Shown: piece by piece, positions 51,706 to 61,249 of the stretch
Layout: each line of letters begins with the position of its first letter
Position numbering within the stretch: position 1 is the first letter of the stretch
Source: Rurimicrobium sp040387755
Lineage (GTDB): Bacteria > Bacteroidota > Bacteroidia > Chitinophagales > Chitinophagaceae
Length of the DNA: 64,000 nt
Assembly: GCA_040387755.1 (NCBI GenBank)
Contig: JAZKDB010000002.1
Location: 1,240,001-1,304,000, forward strand
Direction: 5' to 3'
Notes under the pieces: model-generated
What the model saw: only the letters and a program-made list of their open reading frames with translations
The model's database searches: none
Told to the model about the DNA's origin: nothing
Program-made: the position numbers and the translations under genes

Positions 51706-54576
51706 CTATTCCATACGGGGTGGTGGAGGCATCCCCGGTGGTGGGCTAAAAGTATTTTCTGCTTGTTCGCCTTTCTTGAAATTTCGAAGGGTATAGGTAA
51801 AGGATAACATTGCGTAGCGGGTCAGAATATTTGTTTTACTATCCTGAGTATAGGTTTCGGTAATGCTGCGGCTAATACTTCTGTTTTGATTCAGTATATC
51901 GAAGGCATATATCTTGGCTTCAAGTGCTTTGTTTTTTAAAAGTTTGTACCCTACAGAAGCATTCCACAAAAAGAAATCCTGATCAAAGCCCGAAGCACTT
52001 CCTTTATACATACTATGGGTAACATCTGTGCCCAGTACAAAACCGGCCGGTAGTATCCAATTGATTTTGAAGTTGGTATTGTGACTGTAGTATTTATTGT
52101 CGGACTGTGTCTGGACAGTGTTCTTAACTATATTGTAGTTGCCATTGTAAGAAAAAGAGAAGTCCAGATTTGTGCTGATATTGCTGCCAAGATAAAATCC
52201 GGTATTCATACTCCAGTTGCCTGAATAGTTGGTGATATTATTAATAATGGCTGGTGTTCGGTTGTAGGTAATTCCAGCGTTCACATTCAAATTGCTTTTC
52301 AAAAAACTCATTGGCAAGCTATACACCGCAAAGGATTTAGCAGACCAGTAACCATTCATATTTACCGGCATTGTAAGCTGGCTGCCACGCATTACCTGGT
52401 AATCATTTATCAGGGTATCCTGTGACGGGATAAAAGTAGCGTTGCTGATATAATCGGACACATAGCTACCCATGGCAAAAACAAACAGATTGTGAGCAGT
52501 GGCAGTATTGGTCTTTCCATATCTGGCCAGAAAGGTATGCTCATATGTCTGGTCAAGCCGGGGATTGCCGGAAGATAATTGCAGCGGATTAGAAACGTCT
52601 GTTACATTCTGCAACTGTGTTAGGGAAGGCGCATTGGTAGCAGTAAGATAGTTAACAAAAAGATTCTCGGCTTTGTTGATACGGTAATTAAAGGAAGCTG
52701 AAGGTAATATGCTGTTGAACGACCTGCCGGTAGCAACGGAGACTGGAAACTCCTGCGCCCCTTTTAGTGAGGCAATTTGTACGTCGGCTCCTGCAGTGAA
52801 ATTCAGGTTTCCTTTTTGATATTTATAGTTCAATCCGTTTTTATGCGTTTCGTATACTTTATGGTACTTGTTGGATAAAGAGGTATCGAAATCATTATAC
52901 TGTAAGGTTGTAGAATCCTTGTTGTTGGTTTCCTTATTTACTGCACCTTCGGAGTAAGATGGAGTGTAGCTGTACATTAATTGGGAATGAGCGCCTATAG
53001 GCTCTGTATAGGACAATGTACCTGACAGTACATAATCGCTACTTTGTGTGGTATACCGCTGGTCTAACGATGATATGGTTGCCGTGTTTCCGTATGTGCT
53101 CATAGAATTATAGGCTCCTGAACCATTTTTGTCATTTAACTCAGTCGCTACATTTAAAGAAACGGTACGACCTTTTTTATGAAACTTGTGTTGGTACAGT
53201 ACACTGTTTGAGAAATTGTAACCGGAATTTTTTGCTGAATCACGAGTATCTGTTGCGCCCAGTGTACCATTGTCTGAATGGGCATTAAAGGCATTTAATG
53301 CTGTGTGATACTTGTTTCGCTGAAATGTCAATTTGGGAGTAAAAATCAGAGCATTGTTAGCGTCTATAGAATATTCCATCCGCAAATTCAACCTGTGATT
53401 TTGATTGAATGTTTGTTTAAAACCATTCTCCGTATAGCTTAGTGCTGTATCTGTAAAGTACTTTCTAACGAGCTCTGTTTGACTATTGTTGTTGGTGTAA
53501 TTAAAAAAATAGCTACCGGATATATTGATGTTCTTTCCCCAACTATCTGAGTAATTTATGCCGAGGGATTGGCTAGCAGTAATGCCTGACTGCTGACCGG
53601 TCAGCAAAGCACCGGGACCAGAGCTTGTATTACTATTTCCTGATGTTTTGCCACTGCTGTTTCCTGTCATATTAGGTGGGGGCATACCCATGGCGCCACT
53701 ACCTTGGTTTCCTGAATTGCTCATTACATTCATGATATCCGAGATACTAAAATTTTGTTGATTGACATTGTTGGATAATCCCAGAAGAGAAATGCGTCGC
53801 ACATTCTTAAAGAAATTGATATTGCCACCTGTCTGGTAGCGATTGTTGGTTCCATATCCACCATACAGCCGCCCAAACTGCCCAACCCTCTTGCCCTTCT
53901 TAGTGACGATATTAAGGGCTTTTTGGGTATTGGCATCTCTGAACCCGGTAAAATTTGCCTGATCACTCTGATTGTCGAAAATCTGTATTTTATCTACCGT
54001 TTCGGCAGGTAAATTCCTTAATGCAGCGTTAGGGTCATCACCAAAGAAGGGTTTGCCATCTACCAATACTTTCTTTATTCCTTCGCCATTTGCTTTAAGC
54101 CCGTTGTTGTCGGAAGTAATGCCAGGCATCTTTTTAATCAGATCTTCGGTATTCGCATCAGGATTAACATTAAATGCATCGGCATTGAATTGTGTGGTGT
54201 CTCCTGATTGCTGCGCCCTGATTTGTCTTTCCTTTACAATTACCGTATGAAGTGTCTTTGATTTTTGAGACAGTTTGATGTCTCCCGAAAAATAGTCCTG
54301 AGTTTTCAATACTATATTCCGATTCCACAATGAATACCCGGGATATAATACGGACAAAATATATTTTCCGGGTTGAAGTCCGGTAATACTAAAATTACCA
54401 TTTTCATCTGTCGACACTCTTTTTTTGCTGGTATCCTGCTCCGATTGTAAAGACACTACAGCACCGACAACAGGTGCATTGTCTATGGCATCTATAACGC
54501 GGCCGGCAACAATAGTTTGGGCACAAAGTGACTGGCCAAGCAATAAGAAAACAAAAAGGAATATGATTCGTTTCAT
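51706..54576 (-). CDS. TonB-dependent-receptor-like outer-membrane barrel (OMP_b-brl_3 type)
   Basis: 956 residues from the ATG at 54576 (MKRIIFLFVFLLLGQSLCAQ, signal peptide). A CarboxypepD_reg-like domain at about 22-105 (TIVAGRVIDAIDNAPVVGAVV), then a plug-like domain (about 125-220: TEDLIKKMPGITSDNNGLKANGEGIKKVLVDGKPFFGDDP), then the large barrel of the outer-membrane-beta-barrel-3 family. A Met/Pro/Gly insert (GAMGMPPPNMTGNSSG) lies at about 295-325. The C-terminus is unusual: after the last strand MLSFTYTLRNF comes the tail GEQAENTFSPPPGMPPPPRME. Substrate unknown. Confidence 0.88.
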   Translation of the reverse strand: MKRIIFLFVFLLLGQSLCAQTIVAGRVIDAIDNAPVVGAVVSLQSEQDTSKKRVSTDENGNFSITGLQPGKYILSVLYPGYSLWNRNIVLKTQDYFSGDIKLSQKSKTLHTVIVKERQIRAQQSGDTTQFNADAFNVNPDANTEDLIKKMPGITSDNNGLKANGEGIKKVLVDGKPFFGDDPNAALRNLPAETVDKIQIFDNQSDQANFTGFRDANTQKALNIVTKKGKRVGQFGRLYGGYGTNNRYQTGGNINFFKNVRRISLLGLSNNVNQQNFSISDIMNVMSNSGNQGSGAMGMPPPNMTGNSSGKTSGNSNTSSGPGALLTGQQSGITASQSLGINYSDSWGKNINISGSYFFNYTNNNSQTELVRKYFTDTALSYTENGFKQTFNQNHRLNLRMEYSIDANNALIFTPKLTFQRNKYHTALNAFNAHSDNGTLGATDTRDSAKNSGYNFSNSVLYQHKFHKKGRTVSLNVATELNDKNGSGAYNSMSTYGNTATISSLDQRYTTQSSDYVLSGTLSYTEPIGAHSQLMYSYTPSYSEGAVNKETNNKDSTTLQYNDFDTSLSNKYHKVYETHKNGLNYKYQKGNLNFTAGADVQIASLKGAQEFPVSVATGRSFNSILPSASFNYRINKAENLFVNYLTATNAPSLTQLQNVTDVSNPLQLSSGNPRLDQTYEHTFLARYGKTNTATAHNLFVFAMGSYVSDYISNATFIPSQDTLINDYQVMRGSQLTMPVNMNGYWSAKSFAVYSLPMSFLKSNLNVNAGITYNRTPAIINNITNYSGNWSMNTGFYLGSNISTNLDFSFSYNGNYNIVKNTVQTQSDNKYYSHNTNFKINWILPAGFVLGTDVTHSMYKGSASGFDQDFFLWNASVGYKLLKNKALEAKIYAFDILNQNRSISRSITETYTQDSKTNILTRYAMLSFTYTLRNFKKGEQAENTFSPPPGMPPPPRME

Positions 54577-54801
54577 CTTATGGTTATACATTCATCTGAA
54601 ATGGATTTTTTGACAGCAGCATTCATAAAGTATCAAAAGGCGAAGGCAACGAATAATCGCCTCCGGACATAGCAAAACCTAAGCACAATAATGGTTGATA
54701 CAGTATTACTGTTGCTTAATGATTGTAATCTGCAAGGGTAAAATTAGAGTGGTGAGAAGATGGAGAAATCGCTATTGCGACGTCTTCTCTAAAAGTTGCT
54801 A

Positions 54802-55536
54802 TTAAATGGAAAAATTACCATTAATTATCCTGCCTATTGAATCCTTGTATTGTTCACTCACAGAAAACTCCAGAGTTCCGATAAACACAGAATTTTTTCG
54901 TACAGCTGTTACCTGATTGGTATTGATGATGTACGATTTATGAATTCTTATAAATGTAGTTGCTGGTAATATTTCTTCAATCCCCTTCATGCTAAACCGA
55001 ACCAATAATGCCCTCTTGGCAGTGGGTACAAAATGTATATTGATATAGTCTTTTTGCGCTTCGATGTATTTTATTTCATCAAGTTGTATCTTAATCAAAC
55101 TGTAATCAATATTTACAAAAATGAAGCCTGGCTCATTTTTTGCAACCGCAAGACTACTGCTTGTCTCTTTAAGTTTAATTGCCTTGAATCGTTCGGCTGC
55201 TTTGTTGCAAGCCTGAAAAAACCGTTCAAAAGAAACAGGTTTCAAAAGATAATCCACTACGTCTAATTTGTATCCTTCCAATGCAAATTTCTCAAACGCT
55301 GTGTGCAAAATAAACATGGGTCTGTTTTGCAAGGTTTCAATAAACTGCAAACCATTCAATCCAGGCATCTGAATATCCGTAAACACCAAATCTACAGGTG
55401 TTTTCTGCAGTGTCAGTATTGCATCGGCTACGTTTTGGCATCTGGCTACAAGTCTTAAATAGGGAATTTGCCTGATATTGTCTTCAAGCAAATCTAATGC
55501 CAATGGCTCGTCGTCAACTATAATACAGTTTATCAT
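54802..55536 (-). CDS. LytTR-family response regulator
   Basis: 244 residues. The receiver domain (about 1-120) has acidic residues DDE (8-10) and the phospho-acceptor Asp 54 in VFTDIQMPG. The signalling Lys is in YLLKPVS. A LytTR DNA-binding domain follows (about 135-240: DEIKYIEAQKDYINIHF, FIRIHKSYIINTNQVTAV). It should bind direct-repeat operators when phosphorylated. The start overlaps the kinase stop by 4 bases (ATGA), so both are translationally coupled. It is the last gene of the receptor operon. Confidence 0.93.
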   Translation of the reverse strand: MINCIIVDDEPLALDLLEDNIRQIPYLRLVARCQNVADAILTLQKTPVDLVFTDIQMPGLNGLQFIETLQNRPMFILHTAFEKFALEGYKLDVVDYLLKPVSFERFFQACNKAAERFKAIKLKETSSSLAVAKNEPGFIFVNIDYSLIKIQLDEIKYIEAQKDYINIHFVPTAKRALLVRFSMKGIEEILPATTFIRIHKSYIINTNQVTAVRKNSVFIGTLEFSVSEQYKDSIGRIINGNFSI

Positions 55537-56576
55537 CCGAGGTCTATTTTCAAAGTAACTATAAACAATTTATCTGCTTCAATATCCAAAGTGAATTTAT
55601 CCTTATAAATCAACTCCAGCCGTCTCTTCACATTTAATAATCCAATGCCCCGGCCCTCCTCTTCATTTTTGACCAAAGTTTTATTGTAAGTATTCTTACT
55701 CACAAAAAACAAGGTAGTACCATCTAGCTCCAATTCAATGTTGATCATAGGGTCTTTCACCAATCCTATACCATGTTTAAAGGCATTCTCAATAAATGGA
55801 ATCAATAACATTGGCTCTATAGTAAAGGGGTTGTCAGCAACGGTAAGTTTTGTGTTCACAACTACATCTTTACCTATTCTCAGACTTTGTAAATCTATAT
55901 AGCTCTGAAGATATTCAACTTCTTTATTTAAGGATATTTTAGTTTCGTTTGCTTCATACAACATATAACGCATGAGTGTAGACAGCTTTATTAATATCGG
56001 TTCCAGTTTTTCTGATTTTAATCTTGCCAATGCAACAATGTTGTTTAATGCATTAAACAGAAAATGTGGATTTATCTGCCATCTCAAGAATTGCAGTTCG
56101 CTTTTTAATGTTTCGTTTTCCTTCTCCTTTTGAAGCCTTTCTTTTCGTATGCTTTCCCGTATCATTCCATAGCTAAATGCAATAAGAGTTATGAACAGAT
56201 AGCTAAATACGAAAAAGAAATCTCTGTATAATCCTCCAGGTCTGTTTTGTTCTATTCCGGGAAATACCAGTTGAAGAATTTCATGTTTCGCCAATGATAC
56301 TATAAACAGAATGATGAATTGCGCAGCAATAAATTTTCCGTATTTTTTATTAGGGATATACTTCGGAAACAGGACAAATAAATTCAAATAAAAAAAAGGA
56401 AGAATCAGAACGTTAGTAATCAGCGAAAAGTAAAGCGGGTTAAATCTTTCGGGAGAAGGAAAGTTGGGCGTTTGAGGAATGTTCATCGGAGTTGGCCTTA
56501 ACAAAAAGGGCAATGCTAAAAACAATACCCACCCAATGAAATGAAATAAAATAATTAAGCCCGGCTTCCAACGCAT
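55533..56576 (-). CDS. LytS-type sensor histidine kinase
   Basis: 347 residues. Four predicted membrane segments lie at about 5-26, 50-70, 83-103 and 120-140. A short coiled coil (142-165) leads into the His_kinase domain with the phospho-acceptor His 171 in LRWQINPHFLFNALNNIV. An HATPase_c domain runs from about 245 to 347 (LIPFIENAFKHGI as N box, then GRGIGLLNVKRRLELIY). No periplasmic sensor domain is present. It lies 4 bases after the DUF4249 gene and directly upstream of its LytTR partner. Confidence 0.92.
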   Translation of the reverse strand: MRWKPGLIILFHFIGWVLFLALPFLLRPTPMNIPQTPNFPSPERFNPLYFSLITNVLILPFFYLNLFVLFPKYIPNKKYGKFIAAQFIILFIVSLAKHEILQLVFPGIEQNRPGGLYRDFFFVFSYLFITLIAFSYGMIRESIRKERLQKEKENETLKSELQFLRWQINPHFLFNALNNIVALARLKSEKLEPILIKLSTLMRYMLYEANETKISLNKEVEYLQSYIDLQSLRIGKDVVVNTKLTVADNPFTIEPMLLIPFIENAFKHGIGLVKDPMINIELELDGTTLFFVSKNTYNKTLVKNEEEGRGIGLLNVKRRLELIYKDKFTLDIEADKLFIVTLKIDLG

Positions 56577-56580
56577 AGTG

Positions 56581-57399
56581 CTATTTTTTGTTGACTTGAA
56601 GATAAAGGGTATCGGAACTGATACCTGTAAAGATACCCAGACCGTTGGTTATATTGGTGGTTGGATTCGTAAGATTTTGAGAGCTATTACTGTTATCTGT
56701 ATACAAAGCCGCATAGTCAGGATTGAGGTGATACAATACAAGCATATGGCGGCCAAAATATAGGAATTGTTGGTCGCGCATGGCGTACGAATTAATTATT
56801 GCCGGTTCATTTCTAAAACTCCTGACCTGAAACCGGGAATCTGTAGTGTCTCTTATTAAAGTAGGACTGGTTTCCATATTTTCTACAACAACCATAAAAT
56901 AGGAATTATCCGGATTACTCCATTTCAATTCTATAGGATCATTCATTGTAAAACTACCGGGAGTAAATGTACTATTAGAATCTATCTTTTGTATTGATAT
57001 TCCTGTTGCAGATTGGGTATAGTTATCAGGCAGATAAGGAACAGTTGTTATTGCACTAACAGCTTTATTATTGTACACAAACTGAAGGGTGTATTGACCA
57101 CCCTCTTTAATAATTAAATTAGTATCTATATACGTACCATTGCCTGCAGAAATCAAATTATACACTGTATCTGCGTCTTTAATTGTAACAACCAGACTAT
57201 CTAGATTATTATTGGAATACACCACATTTTCAGAAGAAGCGATTTGTCTGGAAATCTTAACCGAGGCATAATTATTTGCACGCAGGTAACCCTCTATTAC
57301 CGGTTGATCATTGTAAGCCGGAGTGTTACTTTTTTTCTCACAAGCCGAAAACAATATTACCAATAATAACATACAGGGAGTTCTATTTAGCTGCATCAT
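56581..57399 (-). CDS. DUF4249 lipoprotein
   Basis: 272 residues with a lipoprotein signal (lipobox FSAC, Cys 20). Pattern of the DUF4249 family: QPVIEGYLRANNYASVKISRQIA at the start, TVYNLISAGNGTYIDTNLIIKEGGQYTLQFVYNNKAV in the middle, ending TLYLQVNKK. These lipoproteins usually accompany a TonB-dependent receptor and may cap it or present the ligand. Here the start follows the receptor's stop with no gap (57399/57400), so both are one unit. Confidence 0.85.
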   Translation of the reverse strand: MMQLNRTPCMLLLVILFSACEKKSNTPAYNDQPVIEGYLRANNYASVKISRQIASSENVVYSNNNLDSLVVTIKDADTVYNLISAGNGTYIDTNLIIKEGGQYTLQFVYNNKAVSAITTVPYLPDNYTQSATGISIQKIDSNSTFTPGSFTMNDPIELKWSNPDNSYFMVVVENMETSPTLIRDTTDSRFQVRSFRNEPAIINSYAMRDQQFLYFGRHMLVLYHLNPDYAALYTDNSNSSQNLTNPTTNITNGLGIFTGISSDTLYLQVNKK

Positions 57400-60180
57400 C
57401 TATCTGATTTTAAGTGATAAGGTGAGATTAGGTGTAATGCCTAAATAATTTACGTTTGTCTCATAGATTTGTCCGTCTGAAACAGAGAATTGTTTATACC
57501 AAATATTGGTTTTGTTGTAAGCATTAAATAATGAAAGCCCCCAGTATCCAATGTCCTTTTTGTCGGCACTCAATATGTGATAATTTACAGACAGATCTAG
57601 TCTGTGATAATCAGGCAAGCGAAGTGAATTTTTATTTGTTACGGTAAAATAGTCCTGGGTTGAACCGTCCAGAAGAGTAATTGTATAGGAGCCCGCAGGA
57701 GCAGTATAAGGACGACCTGTAGCGAATATCCAGGTAGCTGCAAAATCCCATCTTTTGTACTTGTATATACCGACCATCTTAAATTCATTTGTGACATCTT
57801 GATTAGCAGGAAAATACCCCGTAGAATAAACATCAAAATGATTGTTGGCCTGTCCTAAAGTATAACTAAGCCATCCTGTGAATTTCCCGCTTTTCTTTTG
57901 TGCCAATAATTCAATCCCTTTGGCAAAACCATATCCTGAATAAAAATTTTCATTTACTGTTGTACTTCTGAAACTTGAAGTAAACCTCAATGAATACTCG
58001 GTAACATCATACAGTTTCTTGTAATACCCTTCGGCACTGAATAGATAATCTTTAGTTTCGTAACTGATGCCAGCTATGTAATGAACCGAGGAACTCACCG
58101 GCACCTTATTTCCATCTGATAAAATCCAAAAATCCCGACTTCCGGAAAGTATGTCTTCTCTTGTTATGCGATTAGCAAATTGATAATATTCGCCGTAAGA
58201 TGCTTTTAAAGATAACTTCTCATTAATCTTATATCCTATCGATAGTCTGGGCTCTTTATACGTTTGTTTGGTTATGTCAAAATAGCTAAGACGGATACCT
58301 GCTTTTATTTCTGCTCTGTTATGCAGGAAGCTGTATTTATCCTGTAAATATCCTCCCATCAAAAGTCCATTATCCTTTCTTTCCAAAACATTTGAAGTGT
58401 CATCCTGACTATAGGTATACTGAATATCATAACTGGTTGCAAACGCACCAAACTCTAATTTATTCCCCTTAAAAACATCCCATTCGTAATCAGATTTAAC
58501 ACTTAAATCTTTCAGATCATTATTCTCGAATATGCCATTTTTCACTGTGCTCTCATTGCCAAGGCTATCCTCAGTGGTTCGTTCGTTTGACCTGTCCCGG
58601 TCGCTAAAATAATTTGAATAGCTGACTATGGTATTTCCATAAAGTTTGTCTGTCCATTTTCTTGACCACTTAAGGCTCATTCCTATATTGCCATACCTGG
58701 TAAGGTCTGTAGTTCCATTACTGAAATTTCCACCGCCACCTCCAAAGCTCGGAGCACTCAGACTAAAACTATTATCAAGCTTGTCTATACTATAGAAATA
58801 GCTATAGGATATATTGTCTTTTGTTGTAGGTCTGAAAGTAACTTTTGCATTCAGGTCCGAAAAATACGAGGTTGTCTTTGCCTCCGTTGAAGCTCCCCCC
58901 GGACCACCACCACCCATCGTAGGTTGTGTCTCTGCTTCGTTATCATCTTTATTAAAAGATTTAAATATCCAATTGTATATAGGTCCTTTCCAGGATCTTC
59001 TCCATGCTGCAAGAATTGTAATTTTTTCGGTAAGTGGTATTTCGGTAAATAGATTTCCACTGAGTAAACTTATGTCTCCACCAAAATTAAACTGCTTCCG
59101 GTTGCCTTCTTTACCAGTTATCTCCATGACGCTTGATAACCTGCCTCCAAATTTTGACTCGAAGCCTCCTTTATACAGTTGTACATCCTTCAGTGCATTA
59201 GCGTTAAACGCACTGAAAAATCCATATAAATGGTCTACATGGTAAATGGTAAACCCATCGTAAATAACCAAATTTTGATCAGGCGTGCCTCCTCTGACAT
59301 ACAAACCAGATGAAGATTCATTGGCCGCACTTACTCCCGGCATCAATTGAAATGCGCGCATAATGTCCTTTTCTCCTATATTAGGCAATTCCGCTAACTT
59401 GGCAGGAGATAGCTTTATCATACTTAGATTGTCTGAGGACATTTTCATTAAGTCTTCTTTATTGCCCACCACTACTACTTCATTCAACGAATTAGAACTC
59501 GGGAATAGTTCTATTAGAAAGTCATTAGTCTGAATCTCCGGGTTTAAGTATAAGTCCACAGATTTGTATCCCATTGAATTTACCGAAAGGGTCATCGTAT
59601 CAGAAGGCACATTGAGTAAAGTAAAAAAGCCATCAGCATTACTGGTAGTGCCAAGAGTAGTACCTTTTACTTTCAAAATAGCAAATGGTAATGGCTCTCC
59701 TGACGTTACATCTACCGTCTTTCCAGATAAGGTGAAGTTTTTTTTCTGCGGAGGACCCTGATACTTTTTCTGTTCAGGCATTTCCTGTTGCACTATTGTA
59801 CCATCATCTTCATAATAAATAGATTTACTATGTTTGATATAGATAGTAAGTGTACTGTCTATAGTAAAAGACATCGGGTCTGGCGGGCGATAAGATGTTA
59901 TTGGATCTCTTGTGGTAATTTCAATTGCCAGAGGAGCAGGAGTACCGGTAAACCAATATGAAAAATACCTTTTTTTGCAATAGGTAGAGTCATAGATTAT
60001 TTTTAAGCCATAATTCTTAATTAAGGTTTTGTATACTTGGTCCAACGGCTGATAACTAAACTGTTCGTTGATGATAATTTTTTCAAGAGGGGACGGCGGC
60101 ACTTTTACCTTTGGCTTAATTAATTGGCCAAAGCTATGAAGGGGTATCAAACTAAGAATGAATATCCACTTGAGTTTCAT
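57400..60180 (-). CDS. TonB-dependent receptor with STN domain
   Basis: 926 residues from the ATG at 60180 (MKLKWIFILSLIPLHSFG, signal peptide); an upstream in-frame start at 60198 would spoil the signal. An STN-like domain at about 35-115 (FSYQPLDQVYKTLIKNYGLKIIYDS) is followed by a carboxypeptidase-regulatory domain (about 147-235, FTLSGKTVDVTSGEPLPFAIL). The plug (about 240-390) carries RGGTPDQNLVIYDGFTIYH. A barrel follows to the end. The Gly-rich loops TMGGGGPGGAST and SFGGGGGNF are probably extracellular. STN domains normally transmit ligand status across the periplasm. Confidence 0.92.
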   Translation of the reverse strand: MKLKWIFILSLIPLHSFGQLIKPKVKVPPSPLEKIIINEQFSYQPLDQVYKTLIKNYGLKIIYDSTYCKKRYFSYWFTGTPAPLAIEITTRDPITSYRPPDPMSFTIDSTLTIYIKHSKSIYYEDDGTIVQQEMPEQKKYQGPPQKKNFTLSGKTVDVTSGEPLPFAILKVKGTTLGTTSNADGFFTLLNVPSDTMTLSVNSMGYKSVDLYLNPEIQTNDFLIELFPSSNSLNEVVVVGNKEDLMKMSSDNLSMIKLSPAKLAELPNIGEKDIMRAFQLMPGVSAANESSSGLYVRGGTPDQNLVIYDGFTIYHVDHLYGFFSAFNANALKDVQLYKGGFESKFGGRLSSVMEITGKEGNRKQFNFGGDISLLSGNLFTEIPLTEKITILAAWRRSWKGPIYNWIFKSFNKDDNEAETQPTMGGGGPGGASTEAKTTSYFSDLNAKVTFRPTTKDNISYSYFYSIDKLDNSFSLSAPSFGGGGGNFSNGTTDLTRYGNIGMSLKWSRKWTDKLYGNTIVSYSNYFSDRDRSNERTTEDSLGNESTVKNGIFENNDLKDLSVKSDYEWDVFKGNKLEFGAFATSYDIQYTYSQDDTSNVLERKDNGLLMGGYLQDKYSFLHNRAEIKAGIRLSYFDITKQTYKEPRLSIGYKINEKLSLKASYGEYYQFANRITREDILSGSRDFWILSDGNKVPVSSSVHYIAGISYETKDYLFSAEGYYKKLYDVTEYSLRFTSSFRSTTVNENFYSGYGFAKGIELLAQKKSGKFTGWLSYTLGQANNHFDVYSTGYFPANQDVTNEFKMVGIYKYKRWDFAATWIFATGRPYTAPAGSYTITLLDGSTQDYFTVTNKNSLRLPDYHRLDLSVNYHILSADKKDIGYWGLSLFNAYNKTNIWYKQFSVSDGQIYETNVNYLGITPNLTLSLKIR

Positions 60181-60766
60181 AAAAGTGCTTTCGGACAAAA
60201 ATCAATTATTTATCTCCTCCAATTTTTAGTAAAAGACAAACCAGTTGGATAGCACTGCAATTAATGAAAATGTTGCGACGAGAACATCGCCGGGCCCGAT
60301 ACGGTGTTATTCGAATGTATTCGGATTAGAATATCTGTCAGATACTAGTCCAAAAACAAACAAAAAAAAAAGGACGGCAATTAAATTCAGTCTCCGCTGT
60401 TCTGGATTTTCTGAAGGGAACCCCCAAACAGACGATAAGGCGGGTTTGCAATCCGCAAACGGAGATTAAAAATCTCTGCTATTTTCAGATTCGGGATGCG
60501 CTGGTGCCAACATACATTTTAAATACCCCTTACTCAATCACTTAAGTAAGGGTACAAAAAAACTAAGGCAATTAATTAGTCTTTTCGGGTTGTCTTATAG
60601 CTTCTTACAAGTGTAACAATAGCATAAGCACCAACCCTCATGTGGCAATTATATAATTTATTCCTCCAGTAGTGTAATGCTTCTCTGCCCTATTAATCAG
60701 AACTTCAATAAAGAATATTGCAGGCTTGCATCTGCCACATCATTTCAAAATATAAATGCTATAACC
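60181..60766. other. non-coding gap holding dispersed-repeat copy C
   Basis: About 590 bases between divergent genes. The first 200 should carry the receptor promoter, though no exact TAnnTTTG is seen on the minus strand. The middle holds the repeat at 60394-60515. The rest is A+T-rich without visible signals. Confidence 0.6.
60394..60515. repeat. dispersed inverted repeat, copy C
   Basis: Starts GCTGTTCTGGATTTTCTGAA, matching copy A with few changes. It continues with the hairpins GCGGGTTTGCAATCCGC and GAGATTAAAAATCTC. It ends ATTTTCAGATTCGGGATGC, matching copy B, so it links the two other copies. Confidence 0.65.
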
Positions 60767-61138
60767 ATGGATACGAAGAAACTGGAACAATTGCCCCAAA
60801 AAGGAGGAGAAATAGAAAAAGGTAAGTCGCACATCATTGTAGAGCTTGTTGAGTATGAACATAATGAGGTGGTGAGCAAATCTATTTTGAAAAAAGCTAC
60901 CGGGTCTATTGATGCTCTTTCTTTTGATAGCGGTGAAGGCTTAAACCAAAAGATTTCTCCCTTCGATACTTATCTGCAGGTAATAGACGGGAGTGCTATT
61001 ATTGTGGTCAATAACAAAGCCACCACACTTGAAATAGGACAAGGCATATTGATACCGGCACATGCATCCAGCCATGTAGAACCCAATGGCCGTTTTAAAT
61101 TATTGCTTACAGTTATCAAAAGTGGGTATGAGGAGTAA
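60767..61138 (+). CDS. small cupin protein
   Basis: 123 residues from the ATG at 60767 (MDTKKLEQLPQKGGEIEKGK); an earlier in-frame start at 60677 gives an unlikely Asn/Cys-rich extension. The central part is a cupin barrel: FDSGEGLNQKISPFDTYLQVIDGSAIIVVNN (motif 1 region) and LEIGQGILIPAHASSHVEPNGRFKLLLTVI (motif 2). The His and Glu ligands of motif 1 are not complete, so metal binding is doubtful. It could be a sensor or binding protein; function unknown. Isolated gene. Confidence 0.75.
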   Translation: MDTKKLEQLPQKGGEIEKGKSHIIVELVEYEHNEVVSKSILKKATGSIDALSFDSGEGLNQKISPFDTYLQVIDGSAIIVVNNKATTLEIGQGILIPAHASSHVEPNGRFKLLLTVIKSGYEE

Positions 61139-61190
61139 ATTCCTACTTAATTGCCAAAACCTAACATCAGCTTCAAGGATATTCAAAGAC

Positions 61191-61223
61191 AAAAAAAACA
61201 GGATGCATTTGAAGTGCATCCTG
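61191..61223 (-). terminator. terminator of the phytase-like gene
   Basis: On the minus strand, CAGGATGCA (61223-61215) pairs with TGCATCCTG (61207-61199) around a 7-base loop, followed by TTTTTTTTGTC. Confidence 0.9.
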
Positions 61224-61249
61224 CTCGTCATTATTTCAAGTATATACGC

